DNA of 64,000 nucleotides, from positions 42,779,933 through 42,843,932 of the forward strand of contig CM031626.1 of NCBI GenBank assembly GCA_018398815.1, written 5' to 3'. Source of the DNA: Conus ventricosus (lineage: Eukaryota > Mollusca > Gastropoda > Neogastropoda > Conidae). Numbering within the stretch: position 1 is the first letter of the stretch; each line of letters begins with the position of its first letter. Below the pieces are notes generated by a model, which made no database searches, was not told where the DNA came from, and was given only the letters and a program-made list of their open reading frames with translations. Below, piece by piece: positions 56,591-64,000 of the stretch. Made by a program: the position numbers and the translations under genes.

Positions 56591-57500
56591 TGTATCGTTT
56601 GTTTCTCAAAAGAGTTAACATGCCTTGTTCTAAAAAAGAAAAAGGTCAGACTCAAAATTATAATGCTCAAGAACAGTGAACGCAATTTCTGACAAAGGAA
56701 AGGTAAAGGCAGAAAGGAAGGGGGACATAACGGACTGGGTGGAGCGTGTGGGCGGCCGGCAGCAGACCTTCAGCACTGTCCGTGAGTGGACAGTCTACAC
56801 TGAAGGGAACAGCAAGGGCTACTGAAACCGAACCACCCCCTTCAACGCCCCGGGTCCCGTGCAGGGGACAGTTTCGGTTGAGACACTGGCACCTAACAAG
56901 GCCACTATTCATTCTGCAGCTCAAGTAAATCTTATATTAGGTTTGGGCCGTGTTATTCATCACGTCTCTTCATATTTATTTGTCTTCTTCTAATGTAATT
57001 AACACAAAAGAGCGGCTCAGAACTGACTCGGTAATAATTCCCTGATGCAGGTTTTTACGAAGAGAAACACAGGGGGAGGTCTGAGGAAGGAAGGCTTTGA
57101 GTGCGGGTGACAGGAAGGACAAGACTCCACGGAATCAAACACCAGAAAACGAGATACAATCCAATAAGAATTTACGATCAAAACATCACGTGAACATGAC
57201 AAACATTATACAATTGCAATCGAGTGAGACAGAGAGAGAGAGAGTGTGTGTGGTTGTGTGTATGAGAGAGAGAGAGAGAGAGACCGGATTAACCCATTGT
57301 AACAACTGTAACGTAACATGCCATCGATTCAAATTCAAACTACTGTCGAATTATGACTGTACAATCAACATGCACCGTATACATTCCAAACGCGTGAACT
57401 GGCAATCCACCGTTGACAGCAAACACAACTGTTTACCCAGTTCCTTTCTGTCCGTTACAGTAACGGCTTGCATTGTGGTCACAGTTAAACTCAGAAAATC
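56591..57500. other. Unannotated spacer
   Basis: Short AG/GT tracts at 57225-57285. A G/C-rich block at 56735-56880 lacks family signals. No gene recognised. Confidence 0.4.
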
Positions 57501-58138
57501 ATACAACTCGTCAGAGTAAAAAAAAAAGAAGAAAAAAAAGTTCGGGCTTGGGTGTGAAAATGATACTTCTCAGACACAAGGCTGAGAATACTAAAAGTAA
57601 TTTTGATGCTTTAGGAACATGACAGTGTGTGATTGCATGCGTGTGTGTGTGTGTGTGTTGCGTGCGTGCGTGCGTGCACCCCTTGCGGTTGCGCACAGCA
57701 TAGGTGGTTGAATGGTCACACATGCCTACGGATAAGTGTCTACACGTACTGACGGTAACGCACAACGACCAGGAACAACATGGCGACAAGCAGACGTGAA
57801 GAAACAAACTGAGGTAAGAAAATTCGTTCTCAGACGTGATCCACCACTCCACTTTTTTTTCTTTTCCATCTCCCCATCCTCCTCGTGAGTCAATCCCACA
57901 CTCTTTGGTTTATTTCTACATGCTGGTTCCGTCTTTTTTGATTTTTTTTTTGGTTTTTTTTGGGGTGTGTTTTTGTTTTTTATTCGATTCGTCTTGGCCA
58001 CCCGCCTCTCCTTGTCGGTTCTCTCCATCGTCCATTCATCAGTCTTCTCCTCCTCCTCCTCCTCCTCCTTCACCGTCATTTTTCGCTCCTCCTTCTCCTC
58101 CTCTCTAACTTTACAGCTTTCTTCCATCCCCTCAAAGT

Positions 58139-58410
58139 TTAGGGCGGGGTAGTGGATGACGAAATGGGTGAGATGGGGGGCAGGGAGGGGATGGTGTCTG
58201 TGTCCGTGACAGAGGAAGACTGGTGTGTTTTTGATGGGGTGGTAGTGACGACGGTGGTAGAGGTGATGGTGGTAGTGGTTGTGGTCGTGCTAGGTGAGGG
58301 AGAAGGGGAAGGGAGGGCGGGAGGGGTGCGGAAGCGGAGGAGGGAGGGAGAGGAGTGCCTTCCGTCAGGGTCCACGACGGTCACCTTCACCACGTAGCTC
58401 GTGTCCGCCT
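58139..58410 (-). CDS. Possible last exon of a fibronectin type III domain protein
   Basis: On the minus strand a good acceptor (a pyrimidine-rich stretch ending GTGTGCACAG) is followed by EADTSYVVKVTVVDPDGRHS, then SPSLLRFRTPPALP, then a Ser/Thr/Pro-rich tail with TTTTTTTITSTTVVTTT, ending at a TAA at 58139-58141. Ser-Tyr-X-Val-X-Val-X-Val and DG.xSSPS..xFRTPP are the F and G strands of a fibronectin type III domain. The first half of the domain would lie in an exon to the right, which I could not find. The tail could be an O-glycosylated stalk or simply low complexity. Minus-strand transcription would end near the A/G-rich stretch at 57519-57541. Confidence 0.42.
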
Positions 58411-58543
58411 CTGTGCACACAGGGAAAGGAGGTAAGTCGAAGTAAAACATCAATCAACGCCACAGACAGACAGACATACAAACAAAACCCAAACTTCAAA
58501 CATACAAACCTAACAAACAAAACGAAAATCGCAAAACACGTGA

Positions 58544-58547
<4 letters not shown>

Positions 58548-58636
<89 letters not shown>

Positions 58637-58648
58637 CACACACACACC
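58548..58648. repeat. (CT)n-(CA)n microsatellite
   Basis: About 38 bases of CT followed by about 62 of CA with one CG break. Confidence 0.95.
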
Positions 58649-58952
58649 GGGACGTAAAACAGGAAAAAGAAAGGGGAAACCGATCAAGAACAAGCATGAA
58701 ACAAGCCAACGACAAACAAAACTACATATAAAAAAAATCAACAGATGGGAAATTGATGCAGGAAAGGTAAATGGACGAATGCAGGATGGTGAGGCAGAGA
58801 GAGTGATTTATGGACAATCTTTATTGATTGATAATTCTTATTCCTAAGAAGCCTTTCTTTTTTTCTATCTGGCCTTTGTCCTCTCGGGATTAAGGAAAGT
58901 AATTCACGAACACTAAAATACGGACACTAGAGAGAGAGAGAGAGAGAGAGAG

Positions 58953-59040
58953 GAGACAAGACAAGACAAGACAAGACAAGACAAAATTGTTTATTTACGA
59001 GGATAGGCCTAATAGATAAGCACTGACGCGCTTTTTCACA
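58953..59040 (-). mobile_element. LINE 3' end with (TTGTC)n tail, minus strand
   Basis: On the complement: GCGTCAGTGCTTATCTATTA, CCTCGTAAATAAACAATTTT, then seven TTGTC repeats. Same family and ending as 25630-25715. Only the tip is recognisable. Confidence 0.75.
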
Positions 59041-59215
59041 TCAAGTCCTCGCCCTGAGTAGGGACTACAACATGCAGTGAACTGAAATAATGTAAGAAGC
59101 AAACAAACAAAGCGGCCATGCAATTATAGTGGAACATCAAATGAAAATAGAAGAGAAATGAAAAAAAACCAACAACAACAAAAAACAAATAGATAAAAAT
59201 AAAAATGATAGTGAA

Positions 59216-59251
<36 letters not shown>

Positions 59252-59710
59252 CATTGATTTCAATACATACGCATAGCTTCTTGGTCTCTTAAATGTTTAC
59301 TTTCCCCACTTTCTCCGTCAAGATCATTTTCGTGAGTGGACTGTTACATCCTGCCCCATACCATTCTTGCTGATGACTCTTTTTATCCCTCTAAATCTGG
59401 AAGGTCAGCTGAGCATTCTCAGCAATCCACTTCATCTTGCAGACCCCGCTTCTATGCTTCAGATACACGCCAGAGTTGTTCTCGACCATGATAATTATGC
59501 TGCCTCCTGTCGAGCAGAATATCCCTGCTGGCGTTTCATTGGCACGGTTTTTCCTCTGGCAGTACGGATGGCATGTAAGATCACTTGAAGCCCTTCGTTG
59601 TTCCTCCGTGTCTATCTTGAACTTGGGATGAACGCTGCGTTCAGGCACTCGGGGCATGTTCCACTTTTGGCCCTGGCAGAGTGGGCACGTGGGTCATCTG
59701 ATTTTCTCCG
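59041..59710. other. Spacer with weak minus-strand coding look
   Basis: A minus-strand frame (59391-59657) is open for 88 codons. It contains Cys/Trp-bearing segments (GIFCSTGGSIIIM, SGVCKMKWIAE) but no motif I can name. It lies next to the palindromic array and may be an old transposon remnant. Confidence 0.25.
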
Positions 59711-59715
59711 TTTAA

Positions 59716-60446
59716 CCTTTCCCCCATGTCGCCTAAAATCTCTCGCGCCACGCGTCGTGGATCTCCAGAGACCCAAGCTTTTTGTGAAGGAATAAACCCT
59801 TGCCGTACATCGTGGGTCTCCACGGACCCTTGTTGTCTTCTGAAATCCGTTGCCATACATCATGGGTCTCCATGGGCCCTTGTTGTGTTCTGAAGGAATA
59901 CACCTTTGCCATACATCATGGGTCTCCATGAACCCTTGTTGTCTTCTGAAGGAATAAACCTTTGCCGTACATCGTGGGTCTCCACAGACTCTTGTTGTCT
60001 TCTGAAAGAATAAACCCTTGCCGTTACGTTGTGGGTTTGCTCAGAACCATAACATACTGGGCCTGTTCTGTTTTTGTTTACTTGTTGTCTTTAGAATGCA
60101 TGGGTCTGGCCAGACCCAAGACGTACGGCACCTAGGTTTTTTCTCTGAGAGTATGGGTCTATCACGACGTATTGGAACTGTTTGTTTTTGTTTACTTCTT
60201 TATTTACCAACGCAAAGGAACCATTTTTGGTACAGATGTAGGGCCATGGGTTGAAACAAAGTCTTACAATTTGGTGGAGATAGCTTTAAAATGTACAAAT
60301 GTACCCAGTTAGCAGGTGATAGCTTAAAAATGTACAAAGGTACCCAGTTATCAAGTGATAGTTAAAAAGGTACAAAGGTACCCAGTTATCAAGTAAAAAA
60401 TCAGTGAGTGAGTGGGTCATTTTAGACCCACGACGTATGGGAAAGG
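59716..60446. mobile_element. piggyBac-like element with palindromic tandem units
   Basis: Left end TTAA then CCTTTCCCCCATGTCG; complement of right end CCTTTCCCATACGTCGTGGG, preceded by GTAA. Inside, five units of about 60 bases (59745-60050) carry TACATCGTGGGTCTCCACGG, ACCC and TTGTTGTCTTCTGAAGGAAT. Each has GGGTC/GACCC inverted repeats. Three 35-base repeats (GTACAAAGGTACCCAGTTAT) follow at 60290-60395. No transposase. Assignment to piggyBac rests on the TTAA-CC.TT start and is tentative. Confidence 0.5.
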
Positions 60447-60908
60447 TTACCAAGTCTGCATAGAGGGGCAGAAGGTCATGCACACATCCGAGGATGAAGC
60501 TGATCCTAAGAAGGACCATACGCCACATTTGAGTCCCAGCTGCAACGTCTTTACAGTGCCTTTTCCCATGCAGTTTGTGGCCCCAGTAGCTTGCTAGAAC
60601 ACCTTGTGGATTGTTCTGGCTCTTTCTGTATCTGCTGTATTACTACTGTCTCCTTCTCTTTTGCCTTTGACCACCACATCATTTCTTTTGATCCCCGTCT
60701 CTGCCCATTGGTTTATGTTCATCCTGTTATTTCCCCAAAAACCCTTCTCTCCTCCCCCCCGCCCCCCTTCCCCCTCTTCCTCCCCTTCCCACCTGTGTCC
60801 CGATTCTTCAAACATAGTTTATAACTTTGTTTTGCGCTCTTCGTCCTCCTCGGCAAAGAATTTCAGGGGTTGCTTCAACTCTCCTTGCGTATGGTCCTTC
60901 TTAAAATT

Positions 60909-61320
60909 TCAGGGACGATGCTGAGTTGTCGACTGCAGCCTGTTCCCATGATGACGCTGTGTGAGGACAGGTCCTCGGACAGGTCTGCAAGCCCATAGTC
61001 CTGCAGCATGGAGGTGATTCCGAACAGTCTGGTCAGAGATGCTTTGACCTCCGGGTAATTGCTGGGCGGTTAGTGAGGCTGACTGAAAGCGATTTTGCAG
61101 GTGGCTGAGCCGGATGTAGTGGTCTTGAGCTTGAGTTGTTGTCAAAGGTCTTCCGGAGCGTGGTCGGTCTGCCATGGAGCTGCCGATGCAATGACGACTC
61201 AGAAGCCTGCTGAGGTTGCTTTGACTCACGTTTAAGTGTTGGGCGACTTCAGGCTGACTTTGCCCAGCTTGCAAACGCCCCAGTGCGTTCTCTCGTTCTT
61301 GCTGACTGAGACGTGAAATT
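60909..61320 (-). pseudogene. Tc1/mariner transposase N-terminal fragment
   Basis: The minus strand reads LQAGQSQPEVAQHLNVSQSN then LSRLLSRH, a helix-turn-helix. After a basic linker (DRPRSGRPLTTTQAQD), a second helical motif follows (SLTAQQLPGG, SDQTVRNHLHAAGL). These are the two DNA-binding subdomains and GRPR-like linker of Tc1-type transposases. The frame ends at 60909 before the DDE/D catalytic domain, and downstream sequence does not restore it. No TIRs recognised. Confidence 0.88.
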
Positions 61321-61629
61321 TTTGCACTTTGTATTGACGGACTGCTTTTCCTCAGAATGACTCACTGTGCGTGTGTTTTGTTTGCTTTCCTTTGAGCATT
61401 CATTCACCAAAACATGCATGAATTTGCTTCACTCAGGCACAAAGCATGACCGAAAAAAGAAAAATTATCCAAGTGGCCATTTTGTGCACATGCAATCCGA
61501 CTAGCGCTGAATACGCAAGCACACGTGAAGCACAGACGTAAACTAACATTTTCCACTGGTTGGTTACATCCTACCACTGCTTTGGCATCCACAATGAAGT
61601 TATTTAAAAGTATGCGTTTCTTTTTTATG

Positions 61630-61797
61630 GACAGTATGTATAATAATTTTCAAATTCCCTCATACAATTGGAAGCAGCACTGTTTGGGAGCATTTTCATT
61701 TTCTGCGGCGATACATTGGAATTCACTACCTTTCCATCTTCGTCATGCCCCATCCTTCCTGACTTTCAAATCTGCACTTAAAAACTTTTCTGTTTAA
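61630..61797 (+). pseudogene. LINE ORF2 C-terminal fragment
   Basis: Plus-strand frame ends FSAAIHWNSLPFHLRHAPSF then LTFKSALKNFSV and stop. Ile-X-Trp-Asn-Ser-Leu-Pro followed by Phe-Lys-X-Ala-Leu-Lys is the conserved C-terminal signature of CR1/L2/RTE-type ORF2 proteins. No simple-repeat tail follows, and the family differs from the copies at 2-115 and 24869-25078. Confidence 0.78.
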
Positions 61798-62043
61798 ACG
61801 CAGTCGTTGTCACCGTCTTTCTTCTTCTTCCCCTGCATGCTGATTGTACTCTGCTAGCGTCACTGTGATTTGCTGTCAAGTCTTCCCAAAGCTTCTCTAG
61901 GCCCTTGCTTCCCATGCTGACGAGCCTTCATCTCTCTCTAGAGATTCTTTTTTTTCTCTTCTGGATGTTATCCATCGATCTCTCCTTGGCCTCTGGACTC
62001 TTGAGGTGGTGCGTCAGCTTTGGTAGTTTTACTCTGTAAGTAT

Positions 62044-62233
62044 CCCTACAGGCTGCATACACAGTGTCCCTGAATGTGGCAAGTTTGTGTTTCAGCGTGC
62101 TCTTTTCTATTGATGTACACACAGGTTGAGGGCTAGTTTTCAATTCATATCTCCATCCCTTTAGGCTCCATACACGGTGTCTCTGAATGTGGCAAGTTTG
62201 TGTTCCAGCATGCTCTTTTCTATCAGTGTATCT
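62044..62233 (+). repeat. Tandem duplication of about 115 bp
   Basis: CATACAC(A/G)GTGTC(C/T)CTGAATGTGG through GCTCTTTTCTAT(T/C) occurs twice, with 115-bp offset. Confidence 0.88.
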
Positions 62234-62339
62234 GGTTTGAGGGTTGTTCTTCATTTGATATCCCCCGTTCCTCTTTTGCACTGTTGTGTTGCAAATTGAG
62301 TTTCTGGCATTCATTGATTTCCTGTGCAAAATTTGTCGT

Positions 62340-63130
62340 CTAAATTACAAAAGTTGATGTCCTCGGCACTGTAGTTTGGTTCCTGAACTTGGTCTTCATC
62401 TGTCTATTATCTCTATTATCTATATCTTCTGTCGTGTATCTGTCCATCGTTTCTCTCTTCTTCTTTACTTTCTCTATTCTCGTCTCTCTAAGGTCACTTA
62501 TCTCTGACTGTCAGATTGAACACGTCTTGTGAATGATAGATAACTGAATCTATCCAGTTTAAATGATAGGAATTGAAAATGTATATTCAGTGATACATAT
62601 TGATATGAAAATGATAACTCAGTTTTAACCTTAGAAGACATGTAACGTATTATTTTACTTAAAAATGAAAACCTTATACGGGTGGTAAGGGATAATATTA
62701 TATGACTACAGATAAGCAAAACGTCTTGATGTGAATAAGATAACAAACAGTTCAAATCAAGCATTATTAAAATTTATAAGACAGAAAACTATATTTCCGT
62801 ACAATAAGATACAAAAATAACATAACATATTAGCTTAAAAAAAAAACTAAGCACCTATAGACAAAAATACAAAGCTTTATCAAAATATTAATGAAACAAA
62901 ACAGAAAACATGTCTCAACCTGTCATAATTTGAATGATACAATAAAAAGTCTTATCTAACACTTTCGTATGCAAAAAATGGAAAAAAACTACTGACTAGT
63001 TAAAACATTACACAACAAAAAAACAACATCAACACAAAAACTGAAACAACTAAAACACCACAGTTGACCCAAGTCTTGTATGATAACAAAGTAAGAAGTT
63101 TGACGTTAAAAGCTTTACTTCAGACTAAAT
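62340..63130. other. Unannotated AT-rich spacer
   Basis: No gene or repeat recognised. Confidence 0.5.
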
Positions 63131-63295
63131 TAAACTTTCCCGTAGCCGTGGGTCCCCATGGACCACAGGTAATTTTTATTGATAAAAAAAAAAGTTTAAA
63201 GCTGTCTCAACTAAATTTTATGACTTGTCCACATATAGCTAGCCCACTGGATGCACCATAATCTTTTTGGCAAAACAAAAGAGTAAACAAACACT

Positions 63296-63446
63296 ATGAG
63301 TCGCCAGTACGTCGTGGGTCCGAGCGGACCCATACTTTGAACAGAACAAACCTTGAGCGCCGTACGTCGTGGGTCCAAGCGGACCCATGCTTTGAAACAG
63401 AATAAACCTCGAGCGCCGTACGTCGTGGGTCCGAGCGGACCCATGC
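63296..63446. repeat. Three palindromic 54-bp units
   Basis: GTACGTCGTGGGTCCGAGCG then GACCCAT, with a GCTTTGAAACAGAATAAACC spacer, occurs three times. TGGGTCC and GGACCCA flank GAGC/AAGC as a perfect 7-bp hairpin. A weaker relative is at 63142-63168. Clearly related to the units at 59745-60050 and perhaps to the same transposon family. Confidence 0.85.
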
Positions 63447-63487
63447 CTTCTAAAGACACAGAATCTGAACCTCCCGTTCGCAATCCA

Positions 63488-63595
63488 TTTCCCGCAAAGC
63501 GCTAGCCTCAACAGAATGGCTGACGTCACTGACATAAACACGCGACTGCTGCGCATGCGCATGTGGCCACATTTTGCTACAGTGGCGGGAATCGC
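63488..63595. promoter_or_regulatory. CpG-rich promoter-like cluster (E2F, CRE, NRF1, E2F)
   Basis: In 108 bases: TTTCCCGC (E2F form, 63488-63495), TGACGTCA (perfect CRE, 63521-63528), TGCGCATGCGCA (perfect NRF1 palindrome, 63550-63561) and GGCGGGAA (E2F form, 63584-63591). CpG density is high for the region. No adjacent gene is recognised; the transcript could run off the right edge or to the left. Confidence 0.5.
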
Positions 63596-63858
63596 ACTCT
63601 CCACGTGTCTCTGGGACTGCAAGTTCGACGTCAAATTCATCAGATCTGCTTTCTAAATAATAATAATGAATATTTATATAACAGACTGCCCAGAAGACTG
63701 CTCTATGTGCCTTACAAAAATGACAATACATGTATACACGACAACTAACGATTTTGAAAGCAGAGGTGCAGTGACCAATTCATCAGAGTACTGTGTTTTG
63801 GATTGTAGGCCTACACACTACTTGTAACGGTACTGTATGAGATACCGACGTCTCTCTT

Positions 63859-63950
63859 TTTTTTTTTTTTTTTTTTTTACCAGCAGCAGGCCAGACCTGG
63901 TAACATAAACATCCTCCTGGTGCTCCAGCTTCTGTAGGCCAGTGTGAGTG

Positions 63951-64000
<50 letters not shown>
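63859..64000. repeat. Poly-T and (GT)n at the right edge
   Basis: A 22-base T-run at 63859-63880 and (GT)n from 63953 to the end of the window. Confidence 0.95.

Overview
The window is 64 kb of eukaryotic nuclear DNA. It has intron-containing genes, dense microsatellites, several superfamilies of eukaryotic transposons and a Pol III-type tRNA gene. The one well-recognised host gene is an invertebrate-type TDP-43 (TARDBP). Together with the repeat content, and a dispersed repeat whose core (GCGGTCGGCTGGGC) I associate from memory with gastropod DNA, this suggests a mollusc, probably a marine snail. The phylum is an inference.

Layout. 1-20 kb is a transposon graveyard. A LINE 3' end opens the window. 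A family of about 0.5-kb repeats, rich in (CTA)n and (GT)n, then forms arrays at 0.8-4.1 kb, 9.4-11.7 kb and 18.5-19.1 kb. The arrays are split by a hAT element (3.07-3.96 kb), by a broken Ty3/gypsy element (about 4.1-9.4 kb) that is itself split by a 0.92-kb tRNA-derived retroposon with a 17-bp target duplication, and by a second LTR retrotransposon with both LTRs (11.74-17.52 kb). 20.98-23.18 kb is a Harbinger-like element. It has TIRs, arms packed with CCGAAT motifs, and a TATA-preceded gene for a MADF/Myb-SANT-like protein. 23.5-24.07 kb is a foldback structure enclosing an apparently intact tRNA-Phe(GAA) gene.

27.2-36.0 kb is the TDP-43 gene: four coding exons, plus strand, canonical splice sites, about 386 codons. 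All recognised domains are present (N-terminal domain, NLS, RRM1, RRM2, glycine-rich tail with hydrophobic helix). As read here, however, three single bases are missing, each breaking the frame. Intron 1 holds a hAT remnant and intron 3 a higher-order tandem repeat of small hairpins. The 3' flank carries UG-rich stretches of the kind TDP-43 binds in other animals.

38-64 kb is mostly intergenic. It holds a short 5'-truncated retroposon family (three copies, each with a target duplication), a 2.6-kb hAT derivative with a 6-bp target duplication, piggyBac-like elements, a 1.7-kb minisatellite of 32/33-bp units, a possible last exon of a fibronectin type III protein on the minus strand (58.1-58.4 kb), Tc1 and LINE fragments, and a cluster of promoter-type motifs (E2F, CRE, NRF1) near 63.5 kb.

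The genes do not form a pathway. The window is one conserved RNA-binding-protein locus, one tRNA gene, and many generations of nested mobile elements. Small frame breaks occur in the conserved TDP-43 exons as well as in the transposons, so some may be assembly errors rather than biology.
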